This document shows positions 1 to 12,434 of a stretch of DNA of 64,000 nucleotides, piece after piece. Location: the NCBI GenBank assembly GCA_015227615.1, contig JAALGZ010000007.1, positions 806,001 to 870,000 of the forward strand. Direction: 5' to 3'. This DNA comes from Labyrinthula sp. Ha. Taxonomy: Eukaryota; Sar; Bigyra; Labyrinthulida; Labyrinthulaceae. The position numbers were made by a program, and so were the translations under genes. Position 1 is the first letter of the stretch; each line of letters begins with the position of its first letter. The notes beneath the pieces were generated by a model. That model searched no databases and was not told where the DNA came from. It saw nothing but the letters and a program-made list of their open reading frames with translations.

Positions 1-2488
1 AGCAATTTGACTGTTTATATGAATATTGGCTCTCTTACATCATGAAAGTTCTACTCTAGTGAGGAAATGTCATTATTTTCTTCACAAATGCCTTTACTCT
101 AAAGGAAGTTGGCAGCAAAAGAGTGAAACTTGGAAGGAGTAAGTTTCTCTCAGCTGAACTTGTTAACTACAGATATCTCTAAACTCTCAAACATAAAATA
201 CAAAAGGATTAGTATTCTATTAGCTTATTTTGAGAGGAACAGGGTAAGAAAAGAGGAAAATAACGGCAAAGATGTAACTTTAGGTGCTAAAATTAACCTA
301 AACAAGAAAACTACTAAATTAGTATGTTTGTCCATCCCACGTAGAAGAAAGTGGAAAAGAACACAAATGCTTCTGAGCAAAACTACAAGAGAATCAATCC
401 ACTTAGATCAGAGGAAATATTTCGTAGTTTACTTGTAGACTCTAAAATTCGAATCGTGCGTAGTAAACTAAGAAACAACATAAATTCAAGGTTCGCGGCA
501 ACAACAAACATGGATGGAAAGTTACTTCCTTTCTTCTTGGGAAAAACATAACTATCCATCATTAACTCACATTCTTCCGCTGGAACAAAGAACGAAAACG
601 ACGATCCAAAGTATTTTTCAAAATATAAATTAGTTAAAGATGACCAGAAATATTTTATATTATGACATGCAAGCGCAAAAGTTATTTCCCAAGTAAGATA
701 CGGATAATACATAACTAGGAGAGAGAATCCATAATAAAGTTCAACAATATCATCCATTAGGTAAGAGATTAGCCCTGAAGCAGCTCAATAGGCTTTCCAC
801 TAAAAGCTAAAAGCTGCATTATGTATATTTGAAGCTCTCTAAAGTGACAAGAAACAATAGAACCAAAATAAATAAATACAGCCAGGTTTGAAGTTTACAA
901 TTCTTCTTGCTTGGATAATATAGTAACCTTGAGAATCAACCCAGACCAAATCACATGCAACCCAATAACTCTTTCAGTAAAACAACATGAGTCTCTAGTC
1001 TTCTGGTGTAACCCTAATTACTTTACCAAAATATTTCCTTAAGAACGAGAGTGCTCCTTAAATAAAAAGAATTTTGGAGACGCTTGAGTGCAAATAGAAG
1101 GAAAATATTGATGAGCCTAGTAAAGAAAGTTCTGTTGAATGATGATAAAATAGGAATTAATCTTGAAATTAGTATAATTATTACATCAACAGAATGAAAA
1201 AATACCCATGACGGGCTTGAGTAGGAGGAAGAGGCAATGTGAAAGAGCGCAAACAGTAGCGTAACGTTTCCCTTCAAGATGGGTTTCTTCCACTTGAGTT
1301 TAGACGACTGACTATATTCCAAAATAAATTATATTTTTTCCTGAAAATTTCACGGAAAATTTAACTTGACAGCTGAGCTAGAAATTTCTAAACCGGCTAG
1401 AGAAGATGTCAACCTGTTGGATGTCACTTTTCCTCCACTACAATGAATAACCAGTGGCTCAATTAAATCTAAGGCTTCTCTATCAGATTAAATATCAATT
1501 GAAGTTGCAATAGAGAGTGGATTGATGCTAACTGTCCTGTATAGTTTTCGAATATCCTAATCTAGTCTAAATAGAACGAAATCAGAAGAAGCTATCACAC
1601 CTTTAATCGATAATATAATATTCTTGCTCAAAAGGAAAACATACACCTTTCAATTAGAGGCAGATTTACGCCTATAGTCAAAAAGTTTACTAACCCATCA
1701 ATAGCATAAATCATGCTTTGAAGAATACCCTGTAGAGAGAAGGTGACATTGTCATTCAGGATTCCCTAGAATTATAGGTATATTATAAAATTTAGACTTC
1801 TTTGAGCCGGCACAGATTAAGTAAACTGAAAAAAGGTGTCTTCTTTATTTTTTTATACTTTAAGAAAAGTCATGACACTTAGCTACACCACTCTTATTTA
1901 AAAATTTAACAGAAAAAAGATCTTAATATTCCACTACCTAAGCCATCTTTATTTTGATGGATATTGTAGGCTAAGTAGATATATGTAAATTGCTTAGGAA
2001 ATGGGTAGATATATATGCCCGTGGCGTTAAAACGCTGTTTGATTAATTTAACATCGGTTGCTCTTACACTAGGGTTACTATTAAAGATAGTAAATGAAAT
2101 ATAATTAAATTCCTTGAGAGATGGAATTTTGCTTCAAAACAATTTCTGGGTTTTCTGTTGAACATTATTTCCTGAGACAATACAAGAATACCCAGGATTG
2201 TTTTATTCAATATGTATAGAATATTTAACAACTGTCTGGTCAGAAATATAACACTTAAAAAATGTATGATGGGAAATAACAGAAGAAAAACCTTAAGGAT
2301 ATATTTTCAAACACCACATTGTAGTAACTAGTTATCAATTGCATATACGTTTCTCGTCACCGGAGCACTTCATCACAAACTTTCCTCACAGAAAATATAG
2401 CACAATATATTAGAGTTCAAACGGTAGTTGAATGGTGCAGGGGATATTCTGCTGCATTTGCCACGGGCCAACAATATTTACTTCCTAA
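1..2488. other. Intergenic, no gene supported
   Basis: AT-rich sequence with stop codons in all frames. Only short overlapping open frames occur (longest about 124 codons, minus strand, around 0.4-0.75 kb), with no recognisable domain and low-complexity hydrophobic composition. I see no RNA gene or repeat here. Confidence 0.6.
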
Positions 2489-2492
2489 TAAC

Positions 2493-2687
2493 TGTCGTCC
2501 TACCGACACGTCCTTGATTCCCGACTCCCGTAAATGCGTTCCAAGTGTTCTAAATCTATTTGTATTTGTAATACGTTGACATACACAAGCTTATTGTAAT
2601 ATAGTCGTTGAGTGATGTAATAACTTATCGGTTAAGCACTTCAAATCGGCATCTAATCTTTTAAGAAACACTGTACAGATATTGACA
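2493..2687 (+). repeat. 5' LTR
   Basis: 195 bp, begins TGTCGTCC and ends ATTGACA, matched along its whole length by the repeat at 10556-10750 with about 7 substitutions, most of them transitions. Preceded by TAAC, which recurs after the 3' LTR. I did not recognise a tRNA primer-binding site immediately downstream. Confidence 0.95.
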
Positions 2688-2699
2688 TTATTTGAATAA

Positions 2700-4650
2700 C
2701 GTCATGTTATAAGATGGATAACACGGATAATGAAGGAAATATAGGTCTCGAGGAAATCGAAGCGGACCGTAAGCGCACAGAGGATTTAGTATCAGGAAAT
2801 CCGGAGAAGCAAGCGTCCCCTGAAGATCAAACTTCATCGAGCCTAAGCAAAGAAGAAAGACAGGTAGATCCTGTCAAGAAACCCATCGAGTCACACCCAG
2901 TGACGCCCCCAGACGAAATCCAGGGTCAAGGTCCGCAAACCAGGAGCCAAGGGACACAGTCCCTAATGGGACTGCAAGCTTTGGAAGGAATGAACAAGAT
3001 GCGTCTGGAAGGGAAGAAAATGGAGAAGCTCGTCAAGGATATGGACGAAAAAAAAGGAACTGCAGCACATGGAAAGTCAGATATTCACCCGTGTTCAGGA
3101 TATGATCACCCAGAAAGTTGCAGCTACAGTGGCCACCCATGAGATACCAAACCCACAGCGTCCAAAGTTCAGGATAATAATGCGCAGAAAGTACCGGAGA
3201 TGAAATCTGAAACAGCGGGAAGCGGCTCACAGCAAAAGCCCTCTAGCCAAACTAACAATCGTGAGGAACAGAGTGGAAGCGAGGCAGAAGAATCAAGCTC
3301 ATCAGCAGGCAAGAGTAAGATTACAGCCAAGTCCAAGGCTCACAGCCAGATAACTGTTGTATCGGTTCCCAAAGAAAAAACGTTTCCGGAGAGTATGTCC
3401 GTTTCAACTATGAGTTATTCCGACCCATGGTCTGAAACAGGAAGTGAATATGTGGATAAAACTGCGTGGAAAAGGAGACAAGACAAACCATTGTAGGAAT
3501 ACACGCCGCCCGTTGGAACTGTAGGAGGGTTCCCTTTAGTCCAGTTCCCTCTTCCGGAGAGGCTATCAAACCTTTCTGAGACAGCAATCAAAGTTTTTTA
3601 CACGAATTCGGGGCCATCGCACCATGCGTCCCCACTCTAACTATACAGAGCTTATTGACGAAGAAGGTTTCTGATGCACTTAGATTGAGAGGAGTCAACA
3701 TAAAAGACGTCAAAGCAATTGTGAGATACCTCCAACACCACTTATCAAAATGCGAAACTAGAAAGAGATACAGATGTCTCAGTGAAATGGAGAATAAGTT
3801 GGTATGGCCAGTTGGTTCACTGGGCCAGGAGGATCAGGTCTGCCAATTTTTTGATGACGTTCATGCGTTCTTAAAATACCTGGACGAAAATGAGATGAAG
3901 ACCCATCGAAAAAGAATAATAAAAATCGTATTTAAAAAGCTACCGAAGGAAATTAAGTACAGCATGGATCAATTTCTGCTCGCCTCGAAGTCGCAAAGCC
4001 TTTCGTCATTGAAGAGGATAATATTCAGTAGCAGACATAACCTACCAACAAAAGATACGGGCGAGCAAAATGCTAACAAGAACTATAAACAAATGCACAA
4101 GCCTAAGCCGAACTTGCGAAGGATGGAGCATAACAACCCCGCCCCCCATAAACCACAGGACAGTTACATATAAAGCGCATCCAAATCATACACAACAAAG
4201 ACAACCAGTCAACCCTCGCACCAGGAGAGAAAAGGTGAAGCCGCTAAAACACTCGCGGATGTTAATAGATTGGGGGATGACGCAACTTCAATAAAGCTGC
4301 AAATGTTTGACGTAAATCAGAAGAAGTTCAGTCCGGTTAAGGGAATAACCGACACAGGGTCCGACCTTAACATGGCAAACCTGCAGAAATTGAAGCCATA
4401 TATCCTGTCCAGCGATGAGCCCCGTAAGATAAAGAACATAAGATTTCCGAACAACGCTCTAGTAAAAGTCGTCAAGGTGTGCAGAGCAAGGGTCCAGCTC
4501 ATTCAAGGTACATTCAAGCTGAACCTAGGAGAAATACTTTTCTTCGTCGTCGATTCTCCGACATGGAACGACGTAATAATTGGACGCAACATACTAAACG
4601 CGCACGGAGTTAGTTTGAACCTTCAAGACGCACCGAATACGGAGAAGTTT
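2700..4650 (+). other. LTR element part: gag-like and protease regions
   Basis: The first part is polar, glutamine-, serine- and lysine-rich, as in many gag N-termini, followed by a more ordered helical region around 3.65-4.15 kb that could be the capsid-like part; I see no CCHC zinc knuckle. Around 4.3-4.65 kb a retropepsin-like segment carries the motif DTGS (codons near 4351) followed later by an IIGRN segment, the usual start and end landmarks of the Ty3/Gypsy protease. Part of a broken fossil copy. Confidence 0.75.
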
Positions 4651-5499
4651 GAATAGGAAAAAGGCAAGGGGGAAGCAAACAAATTCACCCTGGGGCCTGT
4701 TCGAGAGAACGCACAAGCAGTTAAGACATCACACAGAGTCCAGGTTTTCGTGGACTGTTGGGATTTAATACAGAATAAAGAGGTGTTTTCCCTCAGGATG
4801 AAGACGCACACATTTATAGTGGTAATAGCGCCGCCTTTTTTATGGCCAAGAGCATTCTCACTTTGCTATGGAAACGGGTTCAGGTTAGGTGACCCAGTGT
4901 TATTCTCTCAAAGATTCACTCCGACATTCGCGGACAGAAGTTTAGCATTCCATACCAGAGGATTTAGGGTGCTAATATTTTTCAACAATAAGTATAAGGG
5001 CAGTAAATTCAGCTTATAAAGGAACTGTGATGTTGCGGAGGAAAACGTAGACGTTGAACAAACCCTAGTCAAGATTACAGAGGTCCTGTTAGGAAGGGAA
5101 CACGCTCAAATTGAATTCTCTCCCACACCTCTCTCCCCAGGAGGAACCCGCATTTGGGAAGCAAAGATGGCAGCCAAGGTGGCCAACCTAAAAGTGCTAC
5201 CATTTGAGGAAGCCGAGGACGAACATTTTGCTAAGCTAGAATAGAATGATGCCCCTCATAAAGTCCTACCTATACTCATTTCCAAAATGGTGGATAACAT
5301 TCCTGAGGAGTATAACGAGATAGGTATAGGCGAGGGGAACATTGGCGGAAAGGAAGGGAAGGAATTACTTTCCAATACCATATCTGAGAAAACGCAGGAG
5401 TCGAAACTATCAGAAAAAGGAAAGAAGGAACTTCGGCTACTCTTGGCTGAACACACAGGATCTCTGGGCCTCAAGCAAAGTAACGCCCAGATTAGTTTA

Positions 5500-8400
5500 A
5501 TGACACTGATAGAGGTCACGCTGAAACCAGGTTCTAGAGTCCTACGAGCCGATGGATATCATCTCAAGCCGGAACAGGAGAAGTTTTTAGAATTAAAATT
5601 CAAGGCATTGCAACAAGCGGGCATAGTAGAGCCCGCGAAAAACCTCATTTGGGGCCACCCTGTATTTGTGGTCCCAAAGAAGATGGCTAAACCAAAAGGT
5701 TGGGCTACTATGTCTAGCCAGGATAGAGAAAGATGGAAAGCGGATAATATTCTAAACCGTCACCGAATGGTCTCAAATATGGTAAGGCTTAACAAAATAA
5801 CCATGCCTACCAGTCTCACCCTCCCGAACCTTGAGAGACAATTATTGTCAGTCCGCGGTTCACGAGTAAACGCAACGTTGGACATACTTTCAGGCTTCAA
5901 TTTCTTGGAAACAGAAGAAAAATCCAAGGACATCTTCACGCTTGTAACGAGAAGATCGGCTTGGCGACTCAGAGAAGCGCCAATGGGGTGGATGAACACC
6001 CCAGCCTTGTTTTGCGAGCGAGTAGTCAACGAGGTGGTAGATGGAATTGAGGTTTTATTCGGCAGAGAAACAAACGGAGTAATATGTTGGCTGGATGACC
6101 TGTTAATATACGCGGAGTTTGAAAACAAGTTGCTAGAGATGCTAAAACTTCTGTTCATAAGAGCTGCCGAAAAAAGAGTCCGATTCAACTTGAGAAAATG
6201 CGACTTTACAGCGCCGAAGACAATATGGTGCCGTCGCGAAATCAAAAACGGATTTTGGAATTTTTCTCCATCCTTATACGAAAAGGTGCTGGAAATGGAG
6301 AAACCAGTCTGCAGACGCTAGATAGCACAAGCTGTTTACCTGGCTAACTGGCTAAGCTACAACATACCAAAGTTGGCGGAGCTAAGGAAGCCATTTGCCG
6401 ACTTTGCTAACCTGGGTGGGAAGAAACTGGCTGACATAGAAAGGCTGAAGCAGAAGATAGTTTGGACAGAGGCGCTAAATGAGGCCTACGAGCTGCTGAA
6501 GGAGACAATAGCACAAGCGAGCAACCGTTTCTTAACGTCATACGATCCAAGGAGTCCGCTGTTGCTCTTCACGGATTCATCCTATGACGTCTGGTCTATG
6601 GCTATTTTTCAGGATGACCACAAGAATATAACTAACGACATTCGCACCCTCAAACCAAAACCAATGATGTTCTTAAGTGGAAGTTTCACGCCAAGTGAGC
6701 AGCGTTGGCACATTGCCAGCAAGGAGTTGTATCCCATAATCTACTCCTTTGAAAGAGTGGGATTTTTTGCTTAGAACACATACCGGTGGTTTGTATGTTT
6801 ACACAGACCACCGGGCATTACTCTCAATTCTCAGAATAAAAGAAAACGAAAAGAGAATATATTGGGATCGCCTATACAGATGGGCGATCCGGTTGCAGAC
6901 CGTGGATTTTACAGTCTTTCACATACCGTCGAGAGACAACTTTTTCAGCGACCTGTTAACTAGATGGGCGGTAGAAGAAAAGTCCAACGTAGCACGAGTC
7001 ACAGCGTTTGAAAATCTCTATGAGTACTATGATCAAGATAAGGGGGAAAGCATCCCGTTGAGGTCGGACTTTGGAGGTTACGATGAAAAGCCCCAGGATA
7101 CAGACGAAATAGCCGAGGTCGCATGGCTCGAGTCAGGGGCCAGACAAGATCTGGAAGCAGTTTATTTTGAACCCGCTACAGAAGGATTGGAGTACGAACG
7201 CGAGCTTTCAGCCAGTTTTGGGAACGTCAGGAACACGACCGCAGCCTCAACGCAGGCTACCAGCGATGGAAGAAGCAAGGACGACAACAATGACGACGGA
7301 ACTTTGTTGGACCCGAGAATAATGCACCCCACTGACGAAACAATTCATAGCGCGTACAACAGCGTGGTAGAGGAATTGTTTCAAGAACACATCTCGTATC
7401 TCTCGCCGTCCTACCACAAGAAGTGGGAGGTTTTCGAGGAGGAGGTCTTAAAAAAACGACAGGATAAGCTCAGCCAGGAATTTAAAGAAAAGTGCGAAGC
7501 AAAAGAGGGTCTACTCTATAAGGAAGGAAAGCTTGTGATTCCCAAGTCACTGTGCTCGAGATACATCGTTACCAATCACATAAATAAAGCGCACCCGAGC
7601 AAAACAGCTGAGAACAAATATTTGAAAGCAGTTCATTTTGAAGGAGTGGACCGGAAATCCCTTGACCTGCTGCTAAAAAGTTTTAGAAGGCGATGTCTCC
7701 ACTGCCAGAGGGAACCCTTCCTCATACGGCGGCCATACAAGATGACGCCGTTGGCAAGGAGGACACGCGAGATTATCCACGCCGGTTATTTATACATAAA
7801 TAAGACCGGATACATCCTCGCGGTGATGGACTCATGTTCTAGAAAAGTAATGTTGTAGCATGCGGAGAAATGCACGGCTGGCAAGATGGTTGAGACCATC
7901 CTGAGATGGAGAGCAGACTTAGGCCTAGCAGACCAGTTCTGCGTCATTACAGACAATGGATCACATTTCTCGAACAAGCTAATAACACAGCTTTCAAAGG
8001 TCATAGGATTTGAGCAGACATTTACCGTCGCCTACTCCCCTTGGCCAAACGGGAGTATTGAAACGGTGAACTCCCAAATCCTGAAGATTATCAGATCCCT
8101 TACCTCTCAGTATGGCCTCCATGAAACGGAGTGGCCTGGCCTGCTACCAGTAATCGCATATGTATTAAATAATAGGCCAGTTAGTAGAAGGGCGAACCTT
8201 ACACCAAACAAGATTTTTATGCGTTTCAGGCTAGAAGAGCCTCTTATACAGAAGTCTAGAAAGCATTTTGCGATCAAGCTGCAGCAAGACATGTCAATCC
8301 CAGTCAACACTGGAGAGCTCCTCGACAGTGTGGATAAGTTCAGATCAGGACTAGATGCAATACAAGAAAAGGTTTATAATTCAACACTCCTCAAGCGAGA

Positions 8401-8650
8401 TTTGGACCTGTCCAGGAAGAATAAGAACAGAAATGTCCTCTTGCAGTATGCTCCAGGTGACTATGTGATGGTCTCCGAATACGGGACGCAGAACGCGAAG
8501 GAGAAGACTAAGCCCACGTGGCTGGGTCCCTACCAGGTGGTATGGGGCGTCTCCAATAGCGTATACGAGGTGGAAAGCGTCATGGCAAAGTTGAAAACGG
8601 TACACGCATCCTGCATGTGGTTTTATTTGCACCGGCCACCCACGCGACAC
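5500..8650 (+). other. LTR element part: reverse transcriptase, RNase H and integrase regions
   Basis: Reverse transcriptase lies at about 5.5-6.3 kb, with the palm motif LDDLL in the position of the usual YVDDIL (near 6091). RNase H lies at about 6.4-7.0 kb (FTDSS, later YTDHRAL). Integrase lies at about 7.4-8.65 kb: an H-H-C-C zinc-binding segment near 7.57-7.72 kb, then a core with VMDS, ITDNGS and SIETVN, the last two acidic residues being 36 codons apart as in DD35E integrases. Order and motifs are those of Ty3/Gypsy elements. Part of a broken fossil copy. Confidence 0.88.
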
Positions 8651-8689
8651 CCGAAGCTTAGATCTCTGTTTTCCCACAACTATAGCAGC

Positions 8690-9215
8690 CTTGAGGTAAG
8701 CAAGATAAGAGCAATAGGTATTTCCGAGGGCCACAAGCCGAGATATAAGACCAAGGTCAGTTGGTTGGGCTTTGAAAGAGGTAGGGATACATGGCAGGAC
8801 TTGCAGCGGCTATATGAAGACGTCCCACTAATGGCCAGGAATTTTGTGGAAAGCAAATTGGAGGAAGTGGAAATAAAAACCAACATACTGGTACACCTAG
8901 AACAATGGGACACGGAGAAACTAGATCGTCTAAGAAAAAGGGGGAAAAAATCTAAACGAAATAAAAAGAATAAGTTGAATAGAGTGGAAGCACCGGACAA
9001 GGAGGCAAGATGCAGCTACCTGAAGATATCTCCATATGGTAAGGAGGAGGTACCGGCAACAAAAGTGTGGTATGATCCGGATAAGGAGATCCTTGCAGTC
9101 CTTATTTACAGATTCGGGTGTGGAAACTACGAGGCCTTTAAGTCGAGTAACTACTTGCCGTATAGGACAAAGCAACAACTTTCAACGCAGACACAGAGGC
9201 TAATTGGAATCCAAT
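8690..9215 (+). other. LTR element part: chromodomain-like and Myb/SANT-like segments
   Basis: Just after the integrase, about 8.69-8.87 kb encodes a chromodomain-like stretch (KTKVSWLGFE, then DTWQDL), the usual C-terminal addition of chromoviruses. A basic lysine-rich linker follows, and at about 9.06-9.21 kb comes a Myb/SANT-like stretch: an initial W, acidic residues, IYRFGCGNYEAF, then YLPYRTKQQLSTQTQRLIG. A helix pattern with GxGN..A and a YLPGRT-like turn is characteristic of Myb/SANT domains. Both are DNA- or chromatin-reading folds in other proteins. The chromodomain assignment is weaker than the Myb-like one. Confidence 0.65.
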
Positions 9216-9899
9216 ACATCGGTATTTTCCACGGCCTCCATTTCAAGCCAGAAAAAGCAAAGGAATTTTTGGCAGAGAACTTTGGTATTAAAGAATTTCA
9301 TCGCAATATACCAGGGAAGATGAACCTCATTAAGGAAAAAGAGCAGATACTAAAACAGTTCAAGGCTGAAATATGCGCCTCACCCGAAGAAGCAGCAAAG
9401 GCCCCTGTGTCTTATTTCAGACGCCTGACACAACTGGACCATGTTAACCTGCTCATCGCGGAATTTAATGAACCAGAATGCAAGAAGTTTCTACGTAACA
9501 CGAAGTTCTCGAGTAAGAGAAGCTTGGAGCAGTTGGCTGAACAGTTCAACGCCGCTAGGTCCTCTGGAATCAGAGAAAACGAGGACTACATTGAATTATC
9601 ATACCAGCTGATGGTCGAAGTACCTGAGATCTGGAACGATTTATCACTGCTCCGCACGGAGGTCATCTGCAGAATCGATGAGGGGATACCCCCTATGCCT
9701 TTTAACATGCCGTTTACATATAAATACGGGACTTCAACACTTTCCCTCGACCTTAAGGGAAACAAAATAGAGTTGACTTTCTTAAAGTTTGACTCGTTGG
9801 ATCAGGTGCCCTTCAGGTTTTATTATATAGGCGGAAACCGATACCAGGTGGCGGGGGCGACGGGAACCTTTTTCTTGGAACCGCCGAACACAAAAATTA

Positions 9900-10510
9900 T
9901 GATGGGTAATGTCTTCGACTTGAAATTTGACCACCCGATGGCTAAGAAGAACATTTATACGCTGTTGGTGATGGATCCTCCATGGAGGGCTGGAATAGGT
10001 GACCCTACTAGAGGCGTCACTTTACCATATCCTACCATCTCATTGCAGAAGTTCTCCCAAATGCAGCTACCTTTAAACCATTTTCCTTTTGGCACATTTT
10101 TATTCATTTGGGTTACGAACATTAGTTTTAGGGATGTGTTGGCTTGGGCTGAGAAACAGCATTACTATATTAGTGATGAAATGGGATGGATTAAGAGGCA
10201 CCCCTCCGGAAAGTTGCACAAGTCCCTGGGCTATTTCTTGCAGCATAGCCAGGAGACTTGTTTGGTATTCGAACGCCGATCTAAACCAGAAGTTGTTTAT
10301 CAGAACACCTTCGAGGAAGATAACTTGAAGTCTTTTTCTAACTATTTTTCTACCAACCCTTTGGATCCTTCTATGAAACCTGATTTATTTTATCGAATGT
10401 TAGAAGAGACCTTTCCTACTAGAAATAAAATTGAGTACTTTGGACGTTGGAACAACATACGATGTGGCTGGACTACGTGTGGACAAGATTTGATCGCCCC
10501 GGCCCAACTA
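9900..10510 (+). other. LTR element part: MT-A70 family adenine methyltransferase domain
   Basis: The end of the element's coding region shows the MT-A70 signature: a hydrophobic strand leading into MDPPW (DPPW at 9974-9985), then PYPTIS, FLFIWVTN, a glycine-tryptophan WIKRHPSGKLHKSLGY segment, and a terminal FGRWNN..CGW stretch. These correspond in order to the DPPW catalytic motif, the SAM-binding 'FLWVTN' strand, the W-K.....G...GY region and the 'ELFGRR.N...GW' end of the METTL3/METTL4/ciliate-AMT family, which methylate the N6 position of adenine in RNA or DNA. Its presence at the C-terminal end of a retroelement polyprotein region is unusual. It lies less than 60 bp before the polypurine tract, so it belongs to the element and is not a later host insertion. 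Whether it acted on DNA or RNA is unknown. Confidence 0.88.
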
Positions 10511-10544
10511 TCTTTCTTACAACACAGCCGTGCCGCTACATTCT

Positions 10545-10555
10545 AAAAAAGGGGA
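10545..10555 (+). other. Polypurine tract of the LTR element
   Basis: AAAAAAGGGGA lies directly before the 3' LTR. This is the position and composition expected for the plus-strand primer of LTR retroelements. Confidence 0.8.
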
Positions 10556-10750
10556 TGTCGTCCTACCGACACGTCCTTGATTCCCGACTCCCGGAAATGC
10601 GTTCCAAGTGTTCTAATTCTATTTGTATTTGTAATACGTTGACATGCACAAGCCTATTGTAATATAGCCGTTGAGTGATGTAATAACTTATCGGTTAAGC
10701 ACTTCAAATCGATATCTAATCTTTTAAGAAACACTGTACAGATATTGACA
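10556..10750 (+). repeat. 3' LTR
   Basis: 195 bp, TG...CA, the same length as the 5' LTR and about 96% identical by eye. It is followed by TAAC (10751-10754), the second half of the target-site duplication. Confidence 0.95.
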
Positions 10751-10754
10751 TAAC

Positions 10755-12434
10755 ATCCGTGTCATATATGGGTTTCAAACAATCCTGTGAAACACTACAT
10801 TTGTGTAAAATTTTATATATTTTGGATCGGTACAATAGCATGAGGTAGAACTTTGAATTAACATGTTGCTCTAGTGAAAACAGTAGAATACATAATAAAC
10901 CATCTGCAAAATTTAATAAGAAACAATCATATAAACGTCCAAACAAAGGATACTGAGAAAATTTTATTTGTATCCGGAGGAAGTTATGGAAGTGAACTAT
11001 GGAACGTCAAAGGTAGGGAGGTGTGTATGTCGCGTAAGACTAATCATCCCACTATATCAAACTCGGTTTCCCGAAACAAATCCGAAAATCATGATCTATT
11101 AAGTCAGAAATGCAAACATATGAAAGATGAGTAGTATAAACTTCGCAGGAGTAAAGGAAGAAAGGCAAGGCAAATAGTCAGAGGGTTGTATTGAAATCAT
11201 AAGCCAAGTGAAGCTGGACTTTGAAACAGCTTTGAGACAACTGGGGCTACATCTCTTACCACAAAACCCATCACCGTAGGAAAATCTAAACTATCATTTG
11301 GAAAAATGCTGAGCCCGTACCTTGGGGAATAAAAATTTAATAACCACCAATATTACTGACTAAAGCTAGTTCCCTGCTCTTTGAGATCGTGCTGACATTA
11401 AATTCTATAAAAGGCAACACTACTTAAAATTATAAACTTGAACAAGAATAAAAGAAAACAGCTTAGAGATCATTTCCTTCAATATATAGCTGTTGCTTTA
11501 AGTAACCTCAATTCGTCTCTGGGGTTAGACTTGTAGTTTTATGCCATGGATTTTGTGCCACAAGGTGGTTTATTGCCTGCGAGAAGCAATTTCACATTTG
11601 TTTATGTTTGATACAAAGTAGGAATGAAGCTAACCGAGAACGATCGCTCTCCAGGTGCAGTAGGTCCCTAATACATGCTATATAATGGGTTAGAATACTT
11701 TAATTTGTTGATTCCTAAAGAATTTAACATGGCTGCTAGTCCTTGGTTGTATATCTGCCTGCCACAGAAATAATCCCAGTAATACCTACTGACATGTTTC
11801 AGGTTTTAAACTAACAGGGTCATCTTAAATTTGGGTGTAGTATCTAACTAAATTTTGCTTCTTGGAACTTTTGTTCTTAACTTTAAATCAAATTCTGTGC
11901 TAACTTCACTCATGAAAATAATTCTTATTAATATGTTCATATAGTATAAAAATTATTTAATTCGCGTAAGTTGAAATTACTACCTATTTAATTGCTCCTA
12001 ATTTGCCGCTATTTTAATTCACACAATAATATTATGGGGTCTTATTTCTTATGGTAGATTATTTTTCTTAACTTATCTACTAGTTGATGGCCAACAATAT
12101 TATTAACCAATAGTACCACTATACCCCTAGGGCACACTATGTAGAAACTTAGCTAGTGAAACACCAAGAGCAATAAACAAATGTGAACCAGAAAGAGACA
12201 ACCCATTGGTACAGAACATTCCCTCCTTTTGCTTGTGAAATTAATCATATTTGGAGTTAGCTCTGGAGACTCGAGAAAATTCAATCTTATCAAGTTTTCC
12301 AAGATTAATTTAGGTTGGATATCACAACTATGTTTGATGAGATTGAAATAAACACACCTAGTTTTATCTAACCATAAACTCAATTCCCAAACGAAAAGTT
12401 ATCATATAATATTCAAAATGAGAGGAAAGAAATC
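10755..12434. other. Intergenic, no gene supported
   Basis: AT-rich sequence between the retroelement and the 3' end of the next minus-strand gene. Short open frames (up to about 86 codons) show no conserved motif. No RNA gene or repeat recognised. Confidence 0.6.

Larger units (their letters stand above)
2493..10750 (+). mobile_element. Ty3/Gypsy-type LTR retroelement carrying an MT-A70 methyltransferase domain (fossil copy)
   Basis: The element is bounded by two 195-bp direct repeats that start TG and end CA, and it is flanked on both sides by the 4-bp duplication TAAC (2489-2492 and 10751-10754). In order it holds a gag-like region, an aspartic protease segment, reverse transcriptase, RNase H, integrase with HHCC and DD35E patterns, a chromodomain-like segment, a Myb/SANT-like segment and an MT-A70 domain. 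Protease-RT-RNaseH-integrase order places it in the Ty3/Gypsy group; the chromodomain-like part suggests a chromovirus relative. The two LTRs differ at about 7 of 195 positions, so the insertion is fairly recent on a neutral clock. The copy is broken, with roughly half a dozen or more breaks, mostly in its first two thirds. It is visibly richer in G and C than the surrounding host DNA. Confidence 0.93.

Noticed and set aside
383-757. 124-codon open frame on the minus strand near the window start
   Set aside because: Overlaps two other open frames on the plus strand, has no motif, and frames of this length are expected by chance in 64 kb of AT-rich DNA.
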